A DNA stretch of 11,173 bases, from positions 1-11,173 of the forward strand of contig WHUX01000777.1 of the NCBI GenBank assembly GCA_015179025.1. Reading direction: 5' to 3'. The stretch is from Terfezia claveryi. Lineage: Eukaryota > Ascomycota > Pezizomycetes > Pezizales > Pezizaceae. The notes under the pieces are model-generated. The model did not search any database. It was not told the origin of the DNA and worked only from the letters and a program-made list of their open reading frames with translations. A program made the position numbers and the translations under genes. Of this stretch, positions 1-7,222 are shown one piece after another; within the stretch, counting starts at the first letter, position 1; every line of letters starts with the position of its first letter.

Positions 1-10
1 GCTGATGAAC

Positions 11-256
11 CCTGTGAGATAGGTTAGTTATGCGTGCACTTTTGGGAGGTCTGACAATGCTCTCACCTATATCACCTGAACTTGCTCGCTCGCTTCCAGA
101 CGCCTGTGATAGAGGTTAGTTGGGCGCGCACATATCGGAGGTCTGGTAATGCTCTCACCTATATCACCTGAACCTGCTCGCTCAGAAGCCTGTGAGATGG
201 GTTAGTTACGCGTACACTTGTAGCAGCCTGGCAATGCTCTCACCTAGATCGAAGCT
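11..256. repeat. Three tandem copies of an 86-92 bp unit
   Basis: Copies begin at about 11, 103 and 189, each opening with CCTGTGA and GGTTAGTT and closing with AATGCTCTCACCTA. The spacings of 92 and 86 bp show small indels, and the third copy diverges after CTCACCTAGATC. Within each copy the left end GTGAGATAGGT (14-24 in copy 1) is complementary, with one mismatch, to ACCTATATCAC (65-75), so each unit can fold into a hairpin. The array probably continues to the left of the window. No reading frame is conserved, so it is taken as non-coding. Confidence 0.85.
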
Positions 257-310
257 CATGGTTGTTGTTGTGGTTGCAAATCCTAATGGTCTTCAGAGGT
301 ATGGTACCGT

Positions 311-407
311 GTGCCAGCGGCAGCTGCCAGGTATTGGGAGGCAGGGAAATTAGGGGTGCACCCGACTAGGTGGGGTTAACCTCGCCTGCAGCTGCCGGCT
401 TGGCCAT
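311..407. repeat. Imperfect inverted repeat around CAGCTG
   Basis: GCCAGCGGCAGCTGCC at about 313-328 is matched in inverted orientation by CCTGCAGCTGCCGGCTTGGC at about 385-404, with a ~56-bp spacer containing GGGTGCACCC. The stem is about 18-20 bp with a few mismatches or bulges. It may be the end of a small mobile element or chance GC-rich complementarity. No target-site duplication was recognised. Confidence 0.45.
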
Positions 408-582
408 GCCAGCTTAGAGTGGAATTACCCGCTAGCGTGGTCACACGGCTAAGGCGTGCACTATGCCTGTGCAGGTAATAGGCTTATTCGGGCCAGCTCC
501 CTACCGGAACTCCTCCATTCGGGATGTATCTGGAGTTGATACATTTGCGGCCTCTATAGATGTATGGAATTCAGACGTTTCA

Positions 583-766
583 GGCTTGTTCATATTGGGT
601 GTTTTCATACTTATTCGGATTGTTCATATTGAGTATTGTCGGCTTGTTCACATTGAGTGTTTTCATGCTTATTCGGCTGTTCAGATTGTGTGTTTTCATA
701 CTTATTCGGCTTGTTCACATTGTGTGTTTGCATGCTTATTCAGCTTGTTCATATTGAGTGTTGTTC
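583..766. repeat. 34-bp minisatellite, about 5.5 copies
   Basis: The unit is GGCTTGTTCAYATTGAGTG followed by TTTTCATRCTTATTC. Copies start at 583, 617 (short, 24 bp), 641, 675 (33 bp), 708 and 742 (partial). The period is not a multiple of three and copies differ by indels, so the overlapping open frames through the array (start sites near 463, 560 and 657) arise from the repeat and are not treated as genes. Most copy differences are transitions. Confidence 0.9.
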
Positions 767-1171
767 TCATGTTCATGACTACATATCAAGAGATACGGAG
801 GTGGAGCAAAGAATTTCAAGGATGGAGAGGCTGCGGAATATTCTGACCTTCAAAAACCACATGAGGAGGTACTTCAATACTTCAAGTTTGCAGTGCTAAG
901 AATATAGCTACATTAAGGCTCTCAAATGGCTCAAATTCCATGCCGAGAACGCTGATTTGCACAGCGTGAAAAGTATCATTACATTTTTCACTATTTGCAG
1001 TATGCATGGCCCTATATACAGTGAACGACTTGTGTCTATACTAATAGAGGTTATAGGGGGAACTATAGGGAGCCTATCGTTGCTAGTAGCAGTTAACTAG
1101 TTATGGTAGTAGTGGTAGCCATGGTGAGAGGGGAGGTCGTGGCAGAGAGGGGGGTTTGTATAAGGTTTTGA

Positions 1172-1330
1172 GGTTGCGAGAAGTGTAGATTTTTCGAGTG
1201 TTTTTTTACCAATATTCATTGTTCTCATTGTTGGGATATTGCAACGGACGGTGGATATATAAAAAGTTACTGCATGGAGTAGGGGACCCATGTCGATCGT
1301 CACGTGGGTGTCGATCGTTACGCAATTTGT
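1172..1330. repeat. Diverged repeat, copy A
   Basis: Copy A shares with 1500-1630 the core GTTACTGCATG...AGGGGA.CC followed by GTCGATCGTCACGT (core about 1266-1305), then TTTGTTACTCTATTT. Read on the minus strand, both copies open with a similar 14-residue frame (MTIDMGPLLHAVTF here) and share weaker similarity farther on, around the CTCGAAAA motif. Copy A has an extra TCGATCGTTACG (1311-1322), a local duplication of TCGATCGTCACG. No longer protein frame is conserved, so this is annotated as a dispersed repeat and not a gene. Confidence 0.6.
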
Positions 1331-1499
1331 TACTCTATTTCCTGATGCAGGTTTTTGTGCGGAGGTGTCAGGACGGGCATGGGACGCAAAAGTTGTGACG
1401 GAAAAAAAGTTGTCGGTGTATCCTGACGCAGATTTTTTTCTGCTGATGCACTAGTCCTACTCGAGGGGTGGCCGTAAGAGATATTGAAGATTCAGGTGC

Positions 1500-1630
1500 T
1501 ACAGAGGGTTTAGGGTAGTTCGGAGTGGGCTGGAAAATTGTTAAACTCGACTTTTCGAGATAGAGGTATTGGAATGTTACTGCATGTGGCAGGGGAGCCC
1601 GGTCGATCGTCACGTTTGTTGCTCTATGTT
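1500..1630. repeat. Diverged repeat, copy B
   Basis: This is the partner of the repeat at 1172-1330, in the same orientation about 310 bp downstream. The core GTTACTGCATG...GGTCGATCGTCACGTTTG lies at about 1575-1618 and is followed by TTGCTCTATGTT. On the minus strand it opens MTIDRAPLPHAVTF. A second relic pair lies between the copies: CCTGATGCAGGTTTTT (1342-1357) and CCTGACGCAGATTTTT (1420-1435), suggesting nested small duplications. Confidence 0.6.
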
Positions 1631-1814
1631 AAGTAAATAGGGGAGCCCAAATTCCATTCTCACTCGTATTCGGCCAAATGCAATCTCCAAAACCTGAGCC
1701 TGTGACGAGAGACCCGTGCCGTGGGGATCCTTCCAAATTCTTATATGTATCAGCTACAAACGCCACCTTTTAAGGTGAATAGTCGTATTATTCTGATCTT
1801 CCCCTCCTACAATA

Positions 1815-2929
1815 ATGATTTCCCCAATACCCGTTCTCACAGCAGGCCTGCTGCTGCTAAGCAGCTTCTCCTCCGCAGTACCCCAGCCCAAGAATATGGA
1901 AACAACCCCGGTCCCATCAAGGAGGCAGAGATCGGCCCAGCCGGTGAAATCCTCGTCTACCATGCTGTTCAGAAACGGCAGACATATGGAAAAGAAGATA
2001 AAGGCCGCAAGGGATTATTGGAGCTCCTGAAGCAGCGACACCAAGGGGCGTTTTGTAAATTGTATATTAATCTCTTCCCTGTTGTAACACAACATGCCAC
2101 GGTCACGAGCTGTGGGAATCAGAATCGAGAGTGTCTTCCGACGACGATTACCAACACCATAGACGTTACTCAAACTGTCACTAATACCGTCACCGCAAAT
2201 ACGCCGACTGGTCAGTACCTATTCCGCCTGTCCCCATTATATATATCTGACCAAAATAAATCAGTGACTGACGACGAATCTCATCCACCACCACCACCGT
2301 CACTCCCACTACAACCATCACCTCCACTGTCGGCGTTCCCCTGACTGGTACCGCCGCGGCCAAACGTGCCATCCATCCCGCCCCATTTCTTGATGACTAC
2401 AAACCCGCACAAATTTCTCCGCCTGCTCCGTCCTCATCCAAAGCCTCATTCACGCAACAACATCACCATAACACATACCGTCCAGGCACAATCAAAACCA
2501 CTACCATCCCCTTCACCACCACCGTCGCAACTAACACCGTTACCACAACGGCCACCCTCCCGCAGTCACCATCACAGAAATCGTTGCTACAACTACTGTA
2601 ATCATCACCGCCTCAACCGTCACGCAGACGACTACAATTTGTCCAAGTGCTACCAACGGAATTAGTGGAATTTCAGCCGACCCCAGTGGGAGCCTAACAC
2701 ATGTGAATGCAGCGAATGAGGTCGACTGCTGTACGGCGTGTATTGTGAATGGACCTGGGTGTGTCGGGTGGGCGTTTTGGGAAGTGGGAACTGTTTCTAT
2801 GGAACAGTGTCGTCGCCGCAATCAGGGACGCCGACACCCCAGTGTCCCTTTGGGAAGGGAAGTTTTAGTTTGTTTTCTGAAGGACCGGAGGACTTAGCGG
2901 GAGGTCCGGGTCCATGTTTTTCAGGTTAG
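1815..2929 (+). pseudogene. Secreted Thr-rich apple/PAN-like protein, frameshifted
   Basis: The ATG at 1815 opens a classical signal peptide (MISPIPVLTAG, LLLLSSFSSA, then VPQP). Coding then appears to continue in the next frame with a KR processing site (AVQKRQTYG) and a Cys-containing stretch (TVTSCGNQNRECL), followed by TVT-type threonine-rich sequence. A likely intron at 2211-2264 interrupts it. From about 2280 a Thr-rich segment (TTTTVTPTTTITST) with a second KR runs in a third frame, shifting again near 2555 to VTITEIVATTTVIIT. The C-terminal module DCCTACIVNGPGCVGWAF shifts once more near 2775 into GSGNCFYG and ends at TAG 2927-2929. The Cys spacing and WAF core resemble fungal secreted apple/PAN-like modules, which mediate adhesion or binding. 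Each of the four shifts equals one missing base, three of them near short homopolymers, so this is either a decayed gene or a base-skipping sequence. The first shift could instead be a 44-bp intron (1878-1921) with weak splice sites. Confidence 0.7.
2211..2264 (+). other. Putative intron in the PAN-like gene
   Basis: The donor is GTCAGT, the branch-like CTGAC lies 15 bases before the acceptor, and the acceptor is AATCAG. The 54-bp length is typical of filamentous fungi. The length is a multiple of three and contains no stop, so retention would not break the frame. It is called an intron from its signals and from its unlike composition (aromatic/Leu-rich instead of Thr-rich). Confidence 0.55.
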
Positions 2930-3461
2930 TGATGGGTTTAGATGATATATTGTGCGAAAGGATATCCGGGTGGAAATGCTGGGTAGATATGTGATTATAT
3001 TGTCAGTATTACAATTTAAAGACCCAATATCGAATTCAATTCTTTGCCTCTGCCAGGACTCTCATCACTGAGGTCTCAAATAATCTTTCAACTAGATGAT
3101 AAAGAAGCACAAGTGGAACAACCCGGCCTCAGCTTGCAAGAAAGAGATTCCTCGTCTAGGACATGATCACTTATTTCAAAGATACGCACCTTTTTGTTGG
3201 TAGGTTGTGGGAACAAAAGGCAGTTTTCAGATTCCTGTACTCCCAGATCTGCAACCCAAGTATCGCCTGACTATTCAATTGATTATACAGCATAACCCCC
3301 CACATTCCCACTGGCGACCCTTCCACAAGAATCCAGTTTCTTCTCCTGCCGTCCACCAATTTCTGTTGTACAACCAAGCCTCGGATTTGGAAAAATGTCG
3401 TTCATGGGCGAATACTGTTCTTCCGGTGACTAAAATTCAGAGATCACTTCCCAGACCATTG

Positions 3462-3547
3462 CTGTGGAGGAAAATAAGGATATGGTTAGGCTCTTCAAGT
3501 TGCGCAGTTGCGCTCATTCTACCCAGAACATATCATGAGGTACCTAC
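3462..3547 (-). other. Putative last intron of the 3088-4453 gene
   Basis: The acceptor TTTTCCTCCACAG is pyrimidine-rich and preceded by CCTAACCAT with a CTAAC branch point. Two donors are possible: GTAGGT at 3547, giving a short C terminus ending QWSGK, and GTACCT at 3543, which joins in frame to MVWEVISEF and the longer, stop-interrupted last exon. Canonical donor strength favours 3547. The protein-like downstream frame favours 3543. Confidence 0.6.
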
Positions 3548-4000
3548 ATAGCCACCAACTCCACGGACAATGCCTTTCTCGTCGGGTGTTGCATCCCCAT
3601 CCTTGACAACATTCTCCATTATCCTCCCTATTTTTTCTACCACCTCCTTTGCCATCATCTTTCCTTCCCAACATCCCACCACAAACTCCTCCATTCCGGG
3701 CACCCTCAGGAACCCTATACGCTCTTACGTACTCCACAATCGGAAACTCCCCTAAGCACAGCTTCTCACAGAATTGCATAAATATCTGTGGCTGCATCTA
3801 TCCCTTCACATGCCATCCGTAATCTTGGATGACTATACTCTTCTGGATAATATGCTGTAAATCCCCCAAATAATTCCTTTGGCACAAATGATACACGAGG
3901 CCAAACTCCTCATCCTCCTCGTTATAATCTGGGTTTAGACAGCGCGCTCCGACGAAATTGAAAAGCTTGCACCAGAGATCCTCCGTGAGCCAGAGGGACC

Positions 4001-4079
4001 CTGCACGGACATTTCTGTGGAAAATCGGAGTTGGAGCGCGTGGTGGAGGAAAGTGAGGGATTTGGCAAGCTGTAGGCAC
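4001..4079 (-). other. Possible intron 2 of the 3088-4453 gene (weak)
   Basis: A GTGCCT donor after HTPLSPG and a GTGCAG acceptor before SLWLTED would remove 79 bp and restore the frame exactly, creating a split glycine codon. There is no clear CTRAY branch point, so a one-base frame disturbance is an equally good explanation of the frame change. Confidence 0.35.
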
Positions 4080-4235
4080 CAGGTGAGAGGGGGGTATGGA
4101 TAGAAGGAGGAGTATCGTTCTCTGACTTCACCAGAGGGGAATGTCTTGAGCCAGTAGGGAAATTCGCAAAGAGGTCAGACGGAGTGGTATTTGTATAATA
4201 GGCCATATTTATACTGAGTGGCTGGTCCGAAGCAT

Positions 4236-4308
4236 CTGAATGAGGAATATTTATGTGTTAGGTCGATCATCAGCTCTAAACGGGATTTTGATAGACACGT
4301 ATACATAC
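4236..4308 (-). other. Putative intron 1 of the 3088-4453 gene
   Basis: On the minus strand the donor is GTATGT, the branch point is ACCTAACAC (CTAAC), and the acceptor is CATTCAG. The 73-bp length is typical. This combination is the clearest splice signature in the window and is the main reason for extending the gene upstream to the ATG at 4453. The downstream exon seems to resume in a frame one base off from that predicted by the upstream exon. Confidence 0.65.
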
Positions 4309-4453
4309 CTCAGTATTTTCCCATCCACCTCTTCAACCCGCATGAGAACCCTTTGTGCGGGCCTCTCCGACACAAATGCAGTGATCCCTTCCTCTCACCG
4401 ACATAATCTTCTTCTGGGCAATCAAATAGGTCCCATGCTTCGCGGAGATCCAT

Positions 4454-5080
4454 ATATATGTATTATTAACTTCTCCTTGGGATTAATCGCACTCTTTTCC
4501 ACTCCCATTTCCCTTTCATCTTTCCCACGCGCATCCGAGATCCCGGCTCCCAGTGTGTTATATGTGTTATCGATGATGCAGGAGATGGACCTCGGCAGGC
4601 CCCCGCCGGGCTAGCATAGCAAAGGGCTGGCTGATCATTCGGTGACACACTGTGCCGAGGAGGTTGTTGAGAATTCCTCTGAGGAAGGTTCCGTAATTTC
4701 AAGGGGCTTGAGTTGGTGGGCACGGCTAGCGAACCATGACGCCGTCATTTCTCACGTCATTTCTCAGATCTCACGTGATCTTGGGTATGATGACGTATGT
4801 ACATACTTCTTTATTGATGGGATACAAGAACCTGTATTCCACAAGTTGATGCGTATCGTGTTGGAACGGTAATCTTGCAGCGACATGGTCGGGACCGCAG
4901 GATGCAGGGATCAATGGTTAGGGTTATGTGATTGCCTTTCTATATGTTTTGTGTGACTGTTGTTTTATTGTTCCATGATGTACATACGGCATTCTGTCAG
5001 AGATCTCTACCATTGGATTGATCATACTCTTCTCACGTTTTTACATATCGCCTTTCTGCAAATTAACATGGGGTTCTGAA
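4454..5080. other. Intergenic stretch, no convincing gene
   Basis: Frames of 60-125 codons exist on both strands (for example + 4240-4614, + 4642-4872, - 4466-4723) but overlap one another. They show no splice structure, signal peptide or recognised motif. The stretch probably holds the promoter of the minus-strand gene starting at 4453, with an ATATATAT tract at about 4452-4459 next to the start. The motif cluster at 4737-4796 is listed separately. Confidence 0.5.
4737..4796. promoter_or_regulatory. Cluster of TGACG and TCACGTGA motifs
   Basis: Within 60 bp there is TGACGCCGTCA (4737-4747, inverted TGACG half-sites), CACGTCAT (4753-4760), palindromic TCACGTGA (4771-4778) and TGACGT (4791-4796), plus a direct repeat TCATTTCTCA at 4745-4754 and 4757-4766. 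TGACGT-type sites are classic bZIP/CREB-ATF targets and TCACGTGA is a bHLH (Cbf1-type) E-box. The cluster lies about 285 bp upstream of the minus-strand start at 4453. Regulatory use is inferred from motif density only. Confidence 0.35.
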
Positions 5081-5084
5081 GACG

Positions 5085-5470
5085 AAAAAGACGCAGCTTC
5101 AAGTCCTTCAAGAGCAGTCTTATAAGCAATCACTACGTACATCAGGAATGTCATCCGGATCAGAATCTGACTCATGCAACGGAGCGGGACTCATAGTTAC
5201 ATATCTACAATACGCTGCTCCTCCTCCTTCTAATCTCAACTACTTCATCCATGGAATTAATAAAATCAGGAAGGCTAGCTCGCAGGAAACCAGGATGAGC
5301 AACTCGAATGCAATCACAAATCTCATGACACTTGTAGCAATTAGATAATAATTGATCTAGTACACACAGTTATAGATGAGTAGAATAAGACTTTGTATGC
5401 CTAATTCTAATATGAATGTGTTGAGTAACAATTCACGAAATGCGGGTAACATATGCGGCTCCAGCAACAC
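5085..5470 (-). pseudogene. Decayed coding remnants, minus strand
   Basis: Three protein-like stretches follow one another in shifting frames. The first is LLEPHMLPAFRELLLNTFIL and about 18 further residues (about 5466-5355). The second is CHEICDCIRVAHPGFLRASL then PDFINSMDEVVEIRRRSS (about 5330-5215). The third is an acidic MSPAPLHESDSDPDDIPD (about 5193-5139) followed by a GTACGT donor-like site. The first begins after a TAG that could be a splice acceptor (GTGGTAG). Its start region recurs in inverted orientation at 11119-11158, so this is probably a copy of a repeated gene or element. An alternative hydrophobic frame overlaps the second stretch, so the true frame is uncertain. No family was recognised. 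Confidence 0.3.
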
Positions 5471-5534
5471 CTACCACAATGTCCCTGCTCACCGAGGCCC
5501 AATAGTAGGCTTGGAACTACGGGCGGACTGTATC

Positions 5535-5611
5535 ATGGCGCTTAGGATATTAAAAGCATGGGCGCTTAGGGATGTTGGAAACCAAGGACCCTTAGAGATA
5601 TTGGAACCTCG
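5535..5611. repeat. Three degenerate copies of CGCTTAGGGATATTGGAA
   Basis: GGCGCTTAGGATATTAAAAG (5538), GGCGCTTAGGGATGTTGGAA (about 5561) and CCCTTAGAGATATTGGAACC (about 5589) are spaced 23-28 bp apart. This is a short, diverged tandem array with no evident function. Confidence 0.45.
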
Positions 5612-5828
5612 CGGAGATTCCATTCAAGGATCCCCAATACTACCCTCTTGTACTCCCTCCCACGCAGCATCCTGTACCTTAGCCGTACTAAATACAATAC
5701 GCTCCTCCTGGGAAGGTTACCTCATTACATATCGATCTACCTATACCACAGTCATAGTCATAGTAGCGCTCCCTGGAGCCGTCCATAGTCATTGGCTAGT
5801 CTGGCTGGCAGCTGTTGCCATCCAATCA

Positions 5829-5915
5829 GCGACTTTAGCTCAGTTGGGAGAGCGTCAGACTGAAGTTATTCAGTCCAATATCTGAAGGTCTTGTGTTCGA
5901 TCCACAAAAGTCGCA
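5829..5915 (+). tRNA. tRNA-Phe (GAA) with a 14-nt intron
   Basis: The cloverleaf is complete. The acceptor is GCGACTT/AAGTCGC with discriminator A. The D stem is GCTC/GAGC around AGTTGGGA. The anticodon stem is TCAGA/TCTGA with anticodon GAA, and the T arm is TTGTG TTCGATC CACAA. A 14-nt intron (5866-5879) follows G37, the canonical nuclear position, and contains TTCAG, which is perfectly complementary to CTGAA of the anticodon loop, as in other intron-bearing eukaryotic pre-tRNAs. The internal A and B boxes are intact. No CCA is encoded, as expected for a nuclear gene. A T6 run follows six bases downstream. Confidence 0.96.
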
Positions 5916-5921
5916 TTCTAA

Positions 5922-5927
5922 TTTTTT
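5922..5927 (+). terminator. RNA polymerase III T6 terminator of tRNA-Phe
   Basis: Six consecutive T residues begin seven bases after the tRNA 3' end, the standard pol III stop signal on the sense strand. Confidence 0.85.
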
Positions 5928-6216
5928 ATTTTCTGTTTTGAAATTTCATTATTACTGGGTATGTACGGGGGTTAGAAGGAGCCGAACCTGAAATCATAGA
6001 CGTTCTCCGCCACACCCTAACCAGACTTACCACACCCCTTCTTACTACCAGAAAACTGAAAGGAATAAGCTTGAAGTGCCATATGGGAATCAATTTTTAC
6101 GAGAGGCCGGTGGCCACCAGACTAGGAGGGAATCATGAGTTTTCAAAAAAAAAAAGAATTAATGCTGCGCAATAATCATAACATATAGAAGAGGTGCTTG
6201 GAAAAGCAAAAGGTTA

Positions 6217-6295
6217 AGTCCCGAGGCGGTTCGAACGCCTGACCTAGAGATAATCAATCTGCAATCTCTCGCTACTACCACTGAGCTACGGAGAC
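6217..6295 (-). tRNA. tRNA-Cys (GCA)-like gene, structurally impaired
   Basis: On the minus strand: 5' acceptor GTCTCCG, D region GCTCAGTGGTAGTAGC, anticodon arm AGAGA TTGCAGA...TCTCT with GCA, and T arm AGGCG TTCGAAC CGCCT. U73 is the correct discriminator for Cys. A 7-nt insert (TTGATTA) at the intron position is needed to pair the anticodon stem. Two faults stand out. The 3' acceptor strand is CGGGAC, one base short, leaving T4 unpaired. The D stem pairs only three of four bases because of an extra T in GTAGTAGC. T4 runs on the minus strand (6208-6211 and 6202-6205) could terminate pol III weakly. It may be a pseudogene, or a good gene with sequence errors. Confidence 0.75.
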
Positions 6296-6607
6296 TTGGT
6301 ATTACTTATATCCAGCTTGCTAATATAATAGAATCAATTTCTACTGGAAGAATACCTTTGGAATTGATCCCCCGAGTCGGCTTCTGCTCCGGCAAAATAT
6401 GGCGTGCGCGTGCACGGCACAGGTACGCTGCAGATCGAACACTGCGTTCGATCCTTTGTCCGTGAAGTAAGTACTTAATATGCACAACCCTTCGAACTAG
6501 TACTAAAATATTGGAAGGTTCAAAGACTTTTGTTGTGAGCCTCCGTACCTAATCGAACTGATTTTGTCGGGATGTTCCGAATGTTAATGCGAGACAACGT
6601 TGGGGCC
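6296..6607. other. Intergenic; GATCGAAC hairpin
   Basis: No gene is seen. At 6433-6453 there is a perfect 8-bp stem, GATCGAAC ACTGC GTTCGATC. At 6398-6408 the 11-mer ATATGGCGTGC occurs, which is repeated near 10482-10531. The remainder is unremarkable AT/GC-balanced sequence up to the left arm of the large inverted repeat. Confidence 0.5.
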
Positions 6608-7222
6608 TACCCTCTAGCGCCTATTAATGAACAGGGATGGGCTAACGAACACCCCTGTAGCCAAGTGTCTCCAGCCACAATTTATGATATAGCAGGAGCT
6701 ATGATGAGAAGCTTGTTCCGGCTGAATACATAACTATGGAAACAACTACGCTCTACAAGACGGTTGCCCTCACATCTCGGCAAAATTTACTCTATGCCAA
6801 ATAACATACCTTCTAATATGACCTCCCCGATGACCCCCCTTTCCCTCTCTACCCTACCCTTAGGCCGAGCAACCTGCTAACAAGTGAATAGATACTATGG
6901 AGAGCTTAACGAAAGGTCTATATCTATGTTAGAATAGCTCTTGTAGCAGAAGCCTAATATATGGTGCCAGTATATGGTCGAAATGAGAGGCACCTATCTC
7001 TGAAAAATAAGTAATTCCGAGAATTCTTATTTAATTAACAAAATCCTCTCCACTTATGCTCCACTGGAACTACCTCCCTCCGACGCCCCTTCCTGGTATC
7101 CTCAACCACCATGGTGAGGTCTCCAATAGAACTAGAAGCACTGATACCTCCCCTCTTGGGCTTCAATAGTCCCTTCGGTGGGGGGGTATCCCAGCCTCCT
7201 CAAAGGGCGTACAACCATGGAT
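6608..7222 (+). repeat. Left arm of the large inverted repeat
   Basis: It matches the reverse complement of 7762-8390. The outer ~110 bp (6615-6715) is nearly identical between arms; 7030-7130 is the most divergent part. At the inner end the arms differ by indels (CCTCCTCAAAGGG here) before similarity fades near ACAACCATGG. A frame of about 42 codons (about 6608-6733), including INEQGWANEHPCSQVSPATI and stopping at TAA, is kept in both arms but resembles no family known to me. Confidence 0.85.
7005..7032. repeat. Hairpin inside the left arm
   Basis: AAATAAGTAATTC, a CGA loop and GAATTCTTATTT form a 12-bp stem with one bulged T. The sequence is unchanged in the other arm (7966-7993), inside a block of more than 40 bp identical between arms (about 6999-7045). 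Confidence 0.7.

Larger units (their letters stand above)
3088..4453 (-). pseudogene. Unrecognised multi-exon gene with stops and frame breaks
   Basis: The start ATG at 4453 opens MDLREAWDLFDCPEEDYVG. The frame then shifts by one base to EEGITAFVSERPAQRVLMRV up to a strong intron (4308-4236). The next exon reads SDQPLSINMAYYTNTTPSDL and a Ser/Pro-rich stretch. After a weak intron (4079-4001) comes the best conserved-looking part: SLWLTEDLWCKLFNFVGARC, NPDYNEEDEEFGLVYHLC and DLQHIIQKSIVIQDYGW. A TAG follows at 3800-3798, after which the same frame continues (FCEKLCLGEFPIVEYVRAY). It shifts near 3735 to VPGMEEFVVGCWEGKMMAKE. An intron (3543 or 3547 to 3462) leads to a last exon open to TGA 3090-3088 except for TAG 3432, TAA 3285 and TAG 3273. 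All four stops could be CAG/CAA to TAG/TAA changes. If the 3547 donor is used, the product would end after QWSGK at 3444. No family was recognised; the acidic-helical middle has only a vague likeness to fungal BTB C-terminal regions. Confidence 0.55.

Noticed and set aside
463..899. Three overlapping plus-strand ORFs of 65-127 codons
   Set aside because: They are produced by the 34-bp minisatellite, whose period is not divisible by three; all frames stay open, none is conserved across copies, and there are no gene signals.
1721..2344. 207-codon ORF starting at 1721 as a gene start
   Set aside because: Its N-terminus lacks a signal peptide and overlaps the much better start at 1815 in another frame; only its later part belongs to the PAN-like gene.
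4201..4212. TATAAAT just before ATG 4206 as a promoter
   Set aside because: It is one or two bases from the ATG, too close for a TATA box. Intron signals at 4236-4308 place it inside an exon.
5376..5885. 169-codon plus-strand ORF
   Set aside because: It runs into the tRNA-Phe gene, covers the short repeat array, and opposes a minus-strand coding remnant at 5429-5470 that is supported by a second copy. The composition shows no domain or signal.
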